From contig NZ_JAJBMO010000014.1 in assembly GCF_020537505.1 (NCBI RefSeq), positions 29,469 through 93,468 of the forward strand: DNA of 64,000 nt, written 5' to 3'. The position numbers and the translations under genes are program-made. Below, piece by piece: positions 9,777-18,642 of the stretch (the stretch's first letter is position 1; each line of letters starts with the position of its first letter). This stretch comes from Blautia glucerasea. GTDB taxonomy: Bacteria > Bacillota > Clostridia > Lachnospirales > Lachnospiraceae. Below the pieces are notes generated by a model, which worked only from the letters and a program-made list of their open reading frames with translations, did not search any database and was not told the origin of the DNA.

Positions 9777-10075
9777 TTAATCCCTTGTTTGTGAATGCGG
9801 CTGCAGGTGAAACACCCGGCTGGGTTGTATCATCTGACATATAATGAACTAAGCATGTATTGCCTAATACCGGAGGCAACGTTGGCCCGTTGGCCGCAAA
9901 TTTCGGAAAGGCTGCGAATCGCCAAAAGCAGCTGGGTGTTATACCGAGGCACCCCAATTAGGAACTAAGAATTAAGAAAGAATGCGTATGGATGCATCCC
10001 ATTTCACCTTGTATCTGATACAAGTGATGTACGAAGACGCAGAACTTTCAGTAAAGAAAATGGAGGAAACAGTAC
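9777..10075 (+). promoter_or_regulatory. long structured leader before rpsM
   Basis: A 299-base gap without a gene. It contains a perfect CTTGTAT/ATACAAG stem with a three-base loop at 10008-10024, a palindrome GGATGCATCC at 9990-9999, and a GC-rich region (9877-9950) with several possible pairings. In E. coli the S4 protein controls the alpha operon by binding a pseudoknot just before rpsM; this leader is in the same position, and rpsD (S4) is in the same operon here. Whether it is the same control is inference. One frame in this region is open through to 10200 but overlaps rpsM out of frame and looks spurious. Confidence 0.45.
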
Positions 10076-10444
10076 ATGGCTCGTATAGCTGGTGTAGACT
10101 TACCAAGAGAGAAAAGAATCGAAATCGGTCTTACCTATATTTATGGTATCGGAAGACCAAGTGCAGACAAAATCCTTGCTCAGGCAAATGTAAATCCTGA
10201 CACACGTGTCAGAGACCTGACTGATGATGAAGTTAAGAGACTTCAGGCTGTCATTGATGAGACAATGATGGTAGAAGGTGATCTTCGTAGAGAAATCGCC
10301 CTGAACATTAAGAGACTGCAGGAAATCGGATGCTACAGAGGAATCCGTCATCGTAAAGGACTTCCGGTTCGTGGCCAGAAGACCAAGACCAATGCCAGAA
10401 CACGCAAGGGTCCGAAGAGAACAGTAGCAAATAAAAAGAAATAA
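10076..10444 (+). CDS. rpsM: 30S ribosomal protein S13
   Basis: S13 (122 aa) contacts the P-site tRNA and bridges the subunits. It starts [20 protein letters not shown] and has the helix-two-turn-helix and the basic tail [22 protein letters not shown] lies 10 bases before the ATG. Confidence 0.98.
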   Translation: MARIAGVDLPREKRIEIGLTYIYGIGRPSADKILAQANVNPDTRVRDLTDDEVKRLQAVIDETMMVEGDLRREIALNIKRLQEIGCYRGIRHRKGLPVRGQKTKTNARTRKGPKRTVANKKK

Positions 10445-10502
10445 TTCATTATCCTAACTATAAATTATAATTTGATTAAGGAAAGCGTAGGTTAGTTTTA
10501 AA

Positions 10503-10898
10503 ATGGCAAAAACAACTAAAAAAGCGACAACAAAACGTCGTGTCAAGAAAAACGTTGAACACGGACAGGCACATATCCAGTCTTCTTTTAACAACACAAT
10601 TGTTACTCTGACTGACAACGAAGGAAACGCTCTTTCATGGGCAAGTGCCGGCGGTCTGGGATTTAGAGGTTCAAGGAAATCTACCCCTTATGCAGCACAG
10701 ATGGCAGCTGAGACTGCAACAAAGGCTGCTTTAATTCATGGATTAAAAACAGTAGACGTTATGGTTAAAGGACCAGGATCAGGTCGTGAGGCTGCTATCC
10801 GTGCCCTTCAGGCATGCGGTCTTGAAGTAACAAGTATCCGTGACGTAACTCCGGTTCCGCACAACGGATGCCGTCCACCAAAACGTAGAAGAGTCTAA
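10503..10898 (+). CDS. rpsK: 30S ribosomal protein S11
   Basis: S11 (131 aa) forms the platform with S6 and S18. Motifs [20 protein letters not shown] and [18 protein letters not shown] are diagnostic. The ribosome site is weaker here (GGAAAGCG well upstream, no GGAGG), so translation may depend on coupling with rpsM. The 58-base gap is otherwise featureless. Confidence 0.97.
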   Translation: MAKTTKKATTKRRVKKNVEHGQAHIQSSFNNTIVTLTDNEGNALSWASAGGLGFRGSRKSTPYAAQMAAETATKAALIHGLKTVDVMVKGPGSGREAAIRALQACGLEVTSIRDVTPVPHNGCRPPKRRRV

Positions 10899-10920
10899 TT
10901 GAATTAGGAGGTAAGCCAAG

Positions 10921-11514
10921 ATGGCAGTAGATAGAACACCGGTCCTGAAAAGATGTAGATCCCTTGGAATGGATCCAATTTATTTAGGAATTGACAAAAA
11001 ATCCACAAGACAGTTAAAACGTGCAAACCGTAAAGTATCTGAGTACGGTCTTCAGTTAAAAGAAAAACAGAAAGCTAAATTCATTTATGGCGTTCTGGAG
11101 AAACCTTTCCGTAACTATTATAAGAAAGCAGATAGAATGAAAGGTCAGACAGGTGAGAACCTGATGATCATGCTTGAGACAAGACTTGACAACGTTCTTT
11201 TCCGCATGGGATTTGCAAGAACAAGAAAAGAAGCTCGTCAGATCGTTGATCACAAGCACGTTCTTGTAAACGGAAAATGCGTTAATATTCCTTCTTATCT
11301 TGTAAAAGCTGGCGACAGCATCGAGATCAAAGAGAAATGCAAAGGTTCTGAGAGATACAAAGGAATCCTGGAAGTAACAGGCGGAAGACTTGTTCCGAAC
11401 TGGCTTGAGGCTGATCAGGAGAACCTTAAGGGCGTTGTAAAAGAGCTTCCTACAAGAGAAGAAATCGACGTTCCTGTAAATGAGATGCTTATCGTCGAGT
11501 TGTACTCCAAATAA
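10921..11514 (+). CDS. rpsD: 30S ribosomal protein S4
   Basis: S4 (197 aa) is a primary 16S assembly protein. The S4 RNA-binding domain is seen around residues 85-150 ([30 protein letters not shown]). Here rpsD lies inside the alpha operon, unlike B. subtilis where it stands alone. AGGAGG lies upstream. S4 is the known autogenous regulator of this operon in E. coli, relevant to the leader at 9777. Confidence 0.97.
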   Translation: MAVDRTPVLKRCRSLGMDPIYLGIDKKSTRQLKRANRKVSEYGLQLKEKQKAKFIYGVLEKPFRNYYKKADRMKGQTGENLMIMLETRLDNVLFRMGFARTRKEARQIVDHKHVLVNGKCVNIPSYLVKAGDSIEIKEKCKGSERYKGILEVTGGRLVPNWLEADQENLKGVVKELPTREEIDVPVNEMLIVELYSK

Positions 11515-11568
11515 TAAGCCCTGATAATACCCTCAATTGCATACAACCCAGAAGGAGGGAAATATATA

Positions 11569-12528
11569 GTGTTTGATTTTAATAAACCAAAAATCGAAAT
11601 TACCGAGATATCTGAAGATAAGAAATTTGGAAGATTCGTTGTAGAGCCTCTTGAAAGAGGTTACGGTACTACACTTGGCAATTCTCTTAGAAGAATTATG
11701 CTGTCCTCCCTGCCGGGAGCTGCAGTAAGCCAGGTTAAGATCGATGGTGTTCTTCATGAATTCAGCTCTATTCCTGGAGTAAAAGAAGACGTGACTGAGA
11801 TCATCATGAATCTTAAGAGTCTTGCAATCAAGAATAACAGTGCTGACAATGAGCCAAAGACCGCATACATTGAGTGCGAGGGCAAAGGCGTTGTAACAGC
11901 TGCTGATATTCAGGCTGACCAGGATATCGAGATTATGAATCCAGATCAGGTAATCGCTACCTTAAACGGTGGTAAGGACTGCAGACTTGCAATGGAACTT
12001 ACCATTACAAAAGGCCGTGGTTATGTGAGCGCGGATAAGGGCAAATCAGATGACATGCCAATCGGTGTAATTGCAGTTGATGCAATCTACAGCCCGGTTG
12101 AGAGAGTCAATATGGTTGTGCAGAATACACGTGTAGGTCAGGTAACAGACTTTGATAAGCTGACACTTGATGTATACACAAATGGCACGCTGGATCCTGA
12201 TGAGGCAGTAAGCCTTGCAGCAAAGGTATTAAGCGAGCATTTAAGCCTTTTCATTGACCTTTCTGAGAATGCAAAGACCGCTGAGGTTATGATCGAGAAA
12301 GAAGACAATGAGAAAGAGAAAGTTCTTGAAATGAGCATTGATGAGCTTGAGCTTTCAGTTCGTTCTTACAACTGTCTGAAGAGAGCTGGCATCAATACTG
12401 TTGAGGAGCTTTGCAATAAGACTTCTGACGACATGATGAAAGTACGTAATCTTGGACGTAAGTCTTTAGAGGAAGTACTTGCCAAGTTGAAAGAGCTGGG
12501 CTTACAGCTTCAGCCAACAGAAGAGTAA
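11569..12528 (+). CDS. rpoA: DNA-directed RNA polymerase subunit alpha
   Basis: RpoA (319 aa) dimerises to scaffold RNA polymerase. The N-domain (1 to about 230) has [20 protein letters not shown] and the C-domain (about 255-319), which binds UP elements and activators, has [20 protein letters not shown] and [10 protein letters not shown]. It starts at GTG 11569 behind GGAGGG. Confidence 0.98.
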   Translation: MFDFNKPKIEITEISEDKKFGRFVVEPLERGYGTTLGNSLRRIMLSSLPGAAVSQVKIDGVLHEFSSIPGVKEDVTEIIMNLKSLAIKNNSADNEPKTAYIECEGKGVVTAADIQADQDIEIMNPDQVIATLNGGKDCRLAMELTITKGRGYVSADKGKSDDMPIGVIAVDAIYSPVERVNMVVQNTRVGQVTDFDKLTLDVYTNGTLDPDEAVSLAAKVLSEHLSLFIDLSENAKTAEVMIEKEDNEKEKVLEMSIDELELSVRSYNCLKRAGINTVEELCNKTSDDMMKVRNLGRKSLEEVLAKLKELGLQLQPTEE

Positions 12529-12562
12529 GATAACCATAAAGGTATGGCGTAAGATTATTACA

Positions 12563-12621
12563 GTGGGGATTTGCTAAGCAGCAGCCCAGTAAGACCGAAC
12601 AAGCGTGGACTGCTGTCCCAC
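12563..12621 (+). promoter_or_regulatory. nested hairpin before rplQ
   Basis: GTGGG (12563-12567) pairs with CCCAC (12617-12621) and, inside, CAGCAG (12579-12584) pairs with CTGCTG (12610-12615). The structure ends five bases before the GGAGG of rplQ, so it could gate translation of L17. Function is inference. Confidence 0.45.
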
Positions 12622-12638
12622 AGATGGAGGAAAATTAA

Positions 12639-13175
12639 ATGGCAAAATATAGAAAATTAAGCAGAACAGCTGACCAGAGAAAAGCTCTGTTAAGAAACCA
12701 GGTTACAAATCTGTTATACAATGGAAAAATTGTTACAACAGAAGCTAAAGCTAAAGAGATCCGCAAGATTGCTGAAGGCCTTGTAGCTATGGCTGTTCGC
12801 GAGAAAGACAACTTTGAGACTGTTACTGTAACAGCTAAAGTTGCAAGAAAAGACGCTGAAGGCAAGAGAGTGAAAGAAGTTGTAGACGGTAAGAAGAAAA
12901 CTGTTTACGATGAAGTTGAGAAGCAGATCACAAAAGATGCTCCATCCAGACTTCACGCTCGTCGTCAGATGATGAAAGTGTTCTACCCGGTTAAAGAAGT
13001 TCCGGCTAAGGGCGCTGGCAAGAAGAAAAACACCAAAGATGTAGATATGGTTAAGAAGATGTTCGAGGAAATCGCACCAAAATACGCTAACCGTAACGGT
13101 GGATACACCAGAATCGTTAAGATTGGACAGCGTAAAGGTGATGGCGCTATGGAAGTGCTCATCGAGCTGGTTTAA
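12639..13175 (+). CDS. rplQ: 50S ribosomal protein L17, extended form
   Basis: L17 sits near the tunnel exit. N-terminal MAKYRKLSRTADQRKALLRN and C-terminal FEEIAPKYANRNGGYTRIVK with the ending EVLIELV are diagnostic. At 178 residues it is about 50 longer than E. coli L17. The extra sequence is a Lys/Glu-rich insertion around residues 60-130, between the conserved halves. It is the last gene of the operon and is followed by a terminator. Confidence 0.96.
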   Translation: MAKYRKLSRTADQRKALLRNQVTNLLYNGKIVTTEAKAKEIRKIAEGLVAMAVREKDNFETVTVTAKVARKDAEGKRVKEVVDGKKKTVYDEVEKQITKDAPSRLHARRQMMKVFYPVKEVPAKGAGKKKNTKDVDMVKKMFEEIAPKYANRNGGYTRIVKIGQRKGDGAMEVLIELV

Positions 13176-13204
13176 TCCGAAACAGAATTACTGATCATAA
13201 GAAA

Positions 13205-13238
13205 AGAGATATTTACGTTTCGTAGATATCTCTTTTTT
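13205..13238 (+). terminator. intrinsic terminator after rplQ
   Basis: AGAGATATTTACG pairs with CGTAGATATCTCT (one G-U) around TTT, followed by a T run. It ends the ribosomal alpha transcript. Confidence 0.9.
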
Positions 13239-13258
13239 CTTAATTTAGGGATACCAAT

Positions 13259-14113
13259 GTGAGAAAGTTACTTTTATTAATAGAAATTTGTTTGTTAGCC
13301 TGGCTTTTGACAGGCTCCGCCCGGTACGAAGCGAAAAAAGAAATTCCAGTGAATACACCGGAATTTGACTGGGAAAATTATAATATTATAACGCATGCTC
13401 TGGGTGGGATTGACGGTCTCACATACTTAAATTCCAGAGAAAGCTTTATCAATTATTATGATAAAGGATGCCGTCTGTTTGAGGTGGATCTGACGCAGAC
13501 CAGTGATGGAGTTTGGGTGTGCCGCCATAACTGGAAAGAATCTCTAGGACAATGGGAAGGAAAAGAACGAAAAGTTCTATCCTCAGAAGAATTTTTAAAT
13601 ACGCCTATATATGGGAAATACACACCTATGACCTTTGAAGACCTTCTGAAACTGCTGGATGAATATCCGGATGCATTTGTAATGATAGATTCCAAACAAT
13701 ATTCTGTCCGCAATTACCAGCGTACTCTTGAGGATTATGCACAGTATAGGGAAATCTCTATAAAAGCTGGCATCGAGCATACGCTTAGACAGATCATCCC
13801 GGAAATATATAATTCAGCCATGTATCCTGGAACAGCACTTTTGTATAGATTTCCTGCATATATTTATTCTTTGTGGCAGGAATATACCACAGAAGAATTG
13901 AATGATATTGCAGAATTCTGTCAAACCAATAAAATTATGGCTGTAACCATTTATCGTGACTACTGGTCCGAAGAAGTGCAGAAAATTTTTGACGAACGGG
14001 ACATTTTGGTATATATTTATACCATAAATGACAAAGAGGAAGCCAGAAGATATTTGGCGAATGGGGCGCAAGGTGTCTGTACAGATGTACTGATCGCAGA
14101 TAACCTGAATTAA
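13259..14113 (+). CDS. glycerophosphodiester phosphodiesterase-like protein, membrane-anchored or secreted
   Basis: A 284-residue protein with a GDPD-type TIM barrel. Visible catalytic features are H46 (HALGG), E75 and D77 in FEVDLTQTSDGVWVCRH, and H90, matching the H, ExD and H pattern of GDPD enzymes that cleave glycerophosphodiesters. The end has YTINDKEEARRYLANGAQGVCTD, the typical last strands. The usual ENT motif is altered to RES. Residues 3-19 are hydrophobic, so it is exported or anchored. The start is GTG 13259; an ATG two bases earlier meets a stop at once. Likely acts on phospholipid or teichoic-acid derived substrates; substrate unknown. No operon partner. Confidence 0.75.
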   Translation: MRKLLLLIEICLLAWLLTGSARYEAKKEIPVNTPEFDWENYNIITHALGGIDGLTYLNSRESFINYYDKGCRLFEVDLTQTSDGVWVCRHNWKESLGQWEGKERKVLSSEEFLNTPIYGKYTPMTFEDLLKLLDEYPDAFVMIDSKQYSVRNYQRTLEDYAQYREISIKAGIEHTLRQIIPEIYNSAMYPGTALLYRFPAYIYSLWQEYTTEELNDIAEFCQTNKIMAVTIYRDYWSEEVQKIFDERDILVYIYTINDKEEARRYLANGAQGVCTDVLIADNLN

Positions 14114-14238
14114 GCTGCACTGTCTAATTATATAACATACGAAAATAATACTTGAAAAGGACTGCCATTCATTGGCTCATTCATAATTGCTTTTTGGGCT
14201 TTACCCTGTGAATAGTAGTGAAAAAGGATTAAATACAC

Positions 14239-15576
14239 ATGAAAATCAGAACAATGGCTGCTGTTTTTGCAGCGAAATCTGCAGGCTTTATCTGCAGGAA
14301 AATGGGACGCCAGGGAGTGACCTGGGCGGGCAAGATCGCATTAAAGATCAATCCTGACATCCTGGAAGATCTTTCTTCTCAGGTACGGAAGAAAATATTT
14401 GTAACCTGTGGAACCAACGGTAAGACAACCACCAACAACATGCTCTGTGCCGCCCTTGAAAAAGAAGGGCAGAAAGTAGTCTGCAATCACACCGGTTCTA
14501 ACATGTTAAACGGTGTTGTAGCAGCCTTTGTGCTGGCTGCCGGACCTACAGGCAGGCTGGACGCAGATTACGCCTGCATTGAAGTAGACGAGGCTTCTAC
14601 CCGCCATGTATTTCCAGGTTTGAAGCCGGACTACATGCTTCTGACCAATTTGTTCCGCGACCAGCTGGACCGCTACGGTGAAATTGATATTACCATGAAC
14701 ATTCTGGAAGAGATGATCCGCACAGTACCGAAAATGCAGGTAATCGTAAATGCAGATGATGCGCTTTCGGCGTATCTTGCTATGGACAGCGGCAATCCGT
14801 ACATCACATATGGAATCAGTAAGCCTGTCCAGAAGAGCGCGGCAAACGAGATACGGGAAGGCCGTTTTTGTAAAAAGTGTGGTGCCAGGCTGGAATACAG
14901 TTTTTACCACTATAGTCAGCTGGGAGATTACAAGTGCCCATCCTGTGGCTTTGCAAGACCGGAAATCAAATATGATGCCCATGATGTAAAGGTTGGTGAC
15001 CAGCTGTCCTTTCAGGTGGAGGATAAGCACCTTACAGCCAATTACAAAGGCTTCTATAATGTATACAATATTCTTGCTGCCTATGCCGGGCTCCGTACAG
15101 CTGGATTTTCCGGAGAGCATTTCCAGAATATGCTTCAGAAATTCAATCCGGAAAATGGCCGTATGGAACAGTTCCGCATTAAAGGCACTGGTGTTATGCT
15201 GAACCTTGCAAAGAATCCTGCCGGTTTCAATCAGAATATTTCCGCAGTTATGCAGGATAAAACACAGAAAGATATTATTATCACCATCAACGACAATGCA
15301 CAGGATGGAACAGATATTTCCTGGCTCTGGGATGTGGATTTTGACCTTCTGGGCGATGCGAGTGTTCATTCCATTACAGTCAGCGGTATCCGTTGCCAGG
15401 ATATGCGCCTTCGAATGAAATATGTGGACATTCCGGTTATGCTTGAGGAAAATGTAGAAACAGCGATCCGAAAAAGGATTGAAGACGGCGTAGGCAATCT
15501 CTACGTTCTGGTTAACTACACTGCATTATTCAGCACTCATAATATTCTTAAGAAAATGGAGGGAGAAAAGGAATGA
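14239..15576 (+). CDS. murT: lipid II isoglutaminyl synthase, Mur ligase-like subunit MurT
   Basis: MurT (445 aa) works with GatD to amidate the D-glutamate of the lipid II stem peptide in the cytoplasm. The ATP-binding loop TCGTNGKTTTNN is at residues 56-67. A zinc ribbon with C211, C214, C233 and C236 interrupts the central Mur ligase domain, as in known MurT proteins, and the C-terminal DUF1727 region follows. It overlaps gatD by four bases (ATGA), so the two are coupled, consistent with a 1:1 complex. Confidence 0.93.
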   Translation: MKIRTMAAVFAAKSAGFICRKMGRQGVTWAGKIALKINPDILEDLSSQVRKKIFVTCGTNGKTTTNNMLCAALEKEGQKVVCNHTGSNMLNGVVAAFVLAAGPTGRLDADYACIEVDEASTRHVFPGLKPDYMLLTNLFRDQLDRYGEIDITMNILEEMIRTVPKMQVIVNADDALSAYLAMDSGNPYITYGISKPVQKSAANEIREGRFCKKCGARLEYSFYHYSQLGDYKCPSCGFARPEIKYDAHDVKVGDQLSFQVEDKHLTANYKGFYNVYNILAAYAGLRTAGFSGEHFQNMLQKFNPENGRMEQFRIKGTGVMLNLAKNPAGFNQNISAVMQDKTQKDIIITINDNAQDGTDISWLWDVDFDLLGDASVHSITVSGIRCQDMRLRMKYVDIPVMLEENVETAIRKRIEDGVGNLYVLVNYTALFSTHNILKKMEGEKE

Positions 15577-16298
15577 AACTGACAATCGGACATTTATATC
15601 CTGATCTCCTGAACCTGTATGGAGACAGAGGAAATATCCAGTGCCTTATGAGACGCTGTCAGTGGCGTGGAATTGAGGCAGAGACCATTGCTTTTGAACT
15701 GGGGGACAAGATTGATTTTTCCAGATTGGATATTGTGCTCCTGGGCGGTGGTTCCGACAGGGAGCAGATGCTGGTTTGTGAGAAGCTGAAGGAAATTCAG
15801 CCGGATTTTAAGAAATATGTGGAAGATGGAGGCGTAGTTATCGCTATCTGCGGTGGTTACCAGCTTCTTGGAAAATATTATAAGACAGATCAGGGAACCA
15901 TTACAGGGCTTGACCTGGTAGACCTTTACACCGAACAGGGAGAGGGACGTCTGATCAGCAATATTGTGCTGAAAAGTGACCTTTTTGATATGCCTGTGGT
16001 TGGATTTGAGAACCATGGAGGAAGAACCTGCATTAATAACTGCAAGCCTCTGGGAAAAGTACTCTATGGCTCTGGAAATGATGGAAAAACAGGCTATGAG
16101 GGTGTGGTTTACAAGAATGTGATCGGAACGTACCTTCACGGTCCGCTTCTTCCTAAGAACCCGCAGCTGGCAGACTGGCTGATCGCACATGCCCTTGAGC
16201 AGAAATATGGAAAGGAAGTCCGGCTTGAGCCGCTGGATGATACAGAAGAGAAGGCTGCAAATGATTACGTATATCATCGTTTTGTAAAAGAGAACTGA
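15573..16298 (+). CDS. gatD: lipid II isoglutaminyl synthase, glutamine amidotransferase subunit GatD
   Basis: GatD (241 aa) releases ammonia from glutamine for MurT. It is a class I amidotransferase of the CobB/CobQ-like type: the nucleophile is C93 in VVIAICGGYQLLG and the catalytic His lies in GTYLHGPLLPKNP. The N-terminal IGHLYPDLLNLYGDRGN is characteristic of GatD. Overlaps murT by four bases. Confidence 0.93.
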   Translation: MKLTIGHLYPDLLNLYGDRGNIQCLMRRCQWRGIEAETIAFELGDKIDFSRLDIVLLGGGSDREQMLVCEKLKEIQPDFKKYVEDGGVVIAICGGYQLLGKYYKTDQGTITGLDLVDLYTEQGEGRLISNIVLKSDLFDMPVVGFENHGGRTCINNCKPLGKVLYGSGNDGKTGYEGVVYKNVIGTYLHGPLLPKNPQLADWLIAHALEQKYGKEVRLEPLDDTEEKAANDYVYHRFVKEN

Positions 16299-16318
16299 TA
16301 CAAACAAGCTCCATAGCC

Positions 16319-16363
16319 TGTTTGAAAAATTATTCCTGCCTTGCAGAAAGCCTTTTTCAAACA
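16319..16363. repeat. 11-bp inverted repeat between gatD and the regulator
   Basis: TGTTTGAAAAA (16319-16329) pairs perfectly with TTTTTCAAACA (16353-16363). As RNA the right arm begins with the T run, so it is not a clean terminator for gatD. It could be an operator or a processing site; unknown. Confidence 0.45.
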
Positions 16364-16402
16364 CGCTCTGGGATATGTACAGATAAAAATAAGGGGAACG
16401 AT

Positions 16403-17047
16403 ATGGCAAAAGGAATCAATCAAAAAGGGAAAATCCTTTATCTTGAAAAAATACTGAGAGAGACCAGTGAAACACATCCGTGCACTATGCAGGAAATTAT
16501 CGGAAAACTTCAGGAAAACGGAGTCAGTGCTGAGCGAAAAAGTATTTATGACGATATGGAAGTGCTGAGAAGCTTTGGCATGGACATTAAGTTTAAAAGA
16601 GGAAAGTATACCGGATATTATGTTACCGGAGAGGCTGCCTCTGAAAGCGTAAGTGCAGCTATTACCGAAAAGAATGGTGCAAATCCGCAAAACTCTGCTC
16701 CAAATAGTGTTGGAGCAGAGACTGAGGGGAGTGTATTTTCCAGCGAGGCTCATAAAAAAGCAAAAAATTCCTGGCTGCTTCCACCGTCAGATTCTGAGGA
16801 TGATAAACCAGTGAGACTTCTTTGCAGAAACAAGAAAAAGAAAGAAGTCATGGCAGCACTTGGAAATTATGCCCAGTACAAGGAGAAAGAAGAGGATACT
16901 TTCGTTGCTGCAGTACAGGTGGATGAGACTCCTGAGTTTTACGGATGGCTTACAGGCATGGGGAAAGATGTAATCCTCATGAAGCCTAAGAAGTCAGTTC
17001 AGGCTTACCGTGATTACCTAAAGGGAATCCTGAAAGAATATAAGTAA
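16403..17047 (+). CDS. WYL-family type transcriptional regulator apparently lacking the WYL core
   Basis: A 214-residue protein. Residues 1-70 form a helix-turn-helix like those of WYL/DeoR regulators (QKGKILYLEKILRE, then SIYDDMEVLRSFGMDI). A Ser/Asn-rich linker covers about 80-130. Residues about 140-214 (VRLLCRNKKKKEVMAAL... WLTGMGKDVILMKPK... YRDYLKGIL) resemble the WCX dimerisation extension that normally follows the WYL domain. The WYL core itself is not seen. I start at ATG 16403 behind AGGGG, not at an upstream ATG 27 codons earlier. DNA-binding role is likely; targets unknown. Confidence 0.65.
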   Translation: MAKGINQKGKILYLEKILRETSETHPCTMQEIIGKLQENGVSAERKSIYDDMEVLRSFGMDIKFKRGKYTGYYVTGEAASESVSAAITEKNGANPQNSAPNSVGAETEGSVFSSEAHKKAKNSWLLPPSDSEDDKPVRLLCRNKKKKEVMAALGNYAQYKEKEEDTFVAAVQVDETPEFYGWLTGMGKDVILMKPKKSVQAYRDYLKGILKEYK

Positions 17048-17110
17048 GAATGCTTTTTGAAAAAGCTTGAAAATAGAGAATAATATGAAGTTACATAGAA
17101 AGGGATTTTT

Positions 17111-18577
17111 ATGAAAAAGCAAATTGCAGGACTTCTTACCGGACTTCTGGTGTGCAGTGCTTTTCTCACAGGCTGCGGTAAAAATGAAGCCACCGAGGCT
17201 GTAAAAGAGAGCGTTGAGGACGAAAATGAGGGCACTGGAGACACGAAGGACGCTGACAGCAAAAAGGATACGAATAAAAAGTCCGATAAACAGGACAGTG
17301 ATAAAAGGGATGAAAATTCAGAAGAAAGTGAGACTACTGAAGTACCGGAGGAAAATCTTGATAAGGTTGGGGTGTTGCTTCCGGAAGAGGGAGAGGATAT
17401 CAACAGCAGTCTGGAGCGAACAGAACTGAAATCCCGTCTGGAAGGGGCCGGTTATGAAGCTGCTATGTATTTTGCCGGGGACGATTCTGATACCCAGGCA
17501 GAACAGATCAGGGAGCTTCTTCAGGATGAGAAACTGAAAGCACTGGTAATTTCACCTGTTGATCCATATGGTCTTACAGATGTACTGGAAGAGGCTTCCG
17601 AGCTCTCAATTCCGGTGATTGATTATGACAATCTGATCATGGATACGCCCAACGTGAAATATTTTGTCACTTTTAATATGCGGGCAATTGGAAAAGAGAT
17701 TGCCAAAAATATTGTAGAGAAAGAAGAACTGGATAAAGTCCGGGAAGACAGAGGTGCCCGTACCATAGAGTTTCTTATGGGCTCTCCGGATGATGACGCT
17801 TCGTTATTCCTGTTTAATGGAATAATGGAGGTTCTGCAGGAGTATATTGACGATGGTACCCTGATCTGCCGTTCCGGCCGTGTGACTTTTGATGAAACCA
17901 GCATTATGGATCAGAATACAGATACTGCGAAAAAGCAGCTGAAATCTGAGATAGACGAATTTTATTCTCTGGAGAAAACTCCGGATATTATCTGCACTGC
18001 TTCTGATGATTTTGCGCTGGCAGCTCTGGAGCTTCTGAAAAAAGAGCAGCTCCAGCCAGGTGATGAGAACTGGCCGCTGATCACAGGGGTAAATGCAGAT
18101 GCAGATGCTGTTAAAAGTGTGGCAGAAGAAAAAATCGGTTTCACGGTCATGCTGGATCGCCGGGATCTGGCAGAAGGCCTGACGAAGCTGGTGGAAACCT
18201 ACCTGAATGGGGATGACGTTGATATCAATAATTATTCCCAGTATGATAATGGTGTGAAGATCATTGGAACGGTTACCTGTGATGGAAAGCTGATCGATAA
18301 GGATAATTATCAGATTCTTGTGGATAATGGATTCTATCTGGCAGAAATGATCGCGCCGGAAGCCTCTCCTACGCCTGTTCCAGAGGAAGTAAGTCCGACA
18401 CCGGAAGTGACAGTGACGCCGGAGGCGAGTCTTACACCGGAAGGTGGTGAGCCTGAGGAAAAGAGTCAGGTAACCTCAAAGGATGAGCCTGAAGTGAGCA
18501 CAGAAGAAGTTCCGGCTGTAAAGGATGGAGAAAACCAGGAGAGCAATAGCAAGCTGCAGAGTAGTGGAAAAGCATAA
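17111..18577 (+). CDS. substrate-binding lipoprotein, periplasmic-binding-protein family (ribose/galactose type)
   Basis: A 488-residue secreted lipoprotein. The signal ends in the lipobox LTGC with the lipidated Cys at about residue 22. An acidic, Lys/Asp-rich linker runs to about residue 78. The binding domain (about 80-415) has KVGVLLPEEGED at the start, AEQIRELLQDEKLKALVISPVDP and SIPVIDYD, typical of RbsB-like sugar-binding proteins (Peripla_BP_4). The C-terminus is a Pro/Thr/Glu-rich tail with SPTP repeats. No permease or ATPase gene is beside it, so it may be an orphan sensor or serve a distant transporter. It follows the regulator by 63 bases, and the two may be functionally linked. 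Confidence 0.75.
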   Translation: MKKQIAGLLTGLLVCSAFLTGCGKNEATEAVKESVEDENEGTGDTKDADSKKDTNKKSDKQDSDKRDENSEESETTEVPEENLDKVGVLLPEEGEDINSSLERTELKSRLEGAGYEAAMYFAGDDSDTQAEQIRELLQDEKLKALVISPVDPYGLTDVLEEASELSIPVIDYDNLIMDTPNVKYFVTFNMRAIGKEIAKNIVEKEELDKVREDRGARTIEFLMGSPDDDASLFLFNGIMEVLQEYIDDGTLICRSGRVTFDETSIMDQNTDTAKKQLKSEIDEFYSLEKTPDIICTASDDFALAALELLKKEQLQPGDENWPLITGVNADADAVKSVAEEKIGFTVMLDRRDLAEGLTKLVETYLNGDDVDINNYSQYDNGVKIIGTVTCDGKLIDKDNYQILVDNGFYLAEMIAPEASPTPVPEEVSPTPEVTVTPEASLTPEGGEPEEKSQVTSKDEPEVSTEEVPAVKDGENQESNSKLQSSGKA

Positions 18578-18593
18578 AACGTAAGTAAAATGA

Positions 18594-18627
18594 AAATACC
18601 AGTAATCGTTTGGTGATTACTGGTATT
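18594..18627. terminator. bidirectional terminator between the lipoprotein gene and xpt
   Basis: AAATACCAGTAATC pairs with GATTACTGGTATTT around a six-base loop, with A-rich and T-rich flanks. It can end transcription from both converging genes. Confidence 0.85.
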
Positions 18628-18642
18628 TATGCTCCTAAAAAA

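Noticed and set aside
9982..10200. A 72-codon frame before and over the rpsM start
   Set aside because: It overlaps rpsM out of frame and includes the leader hairpins; no family resemblance.
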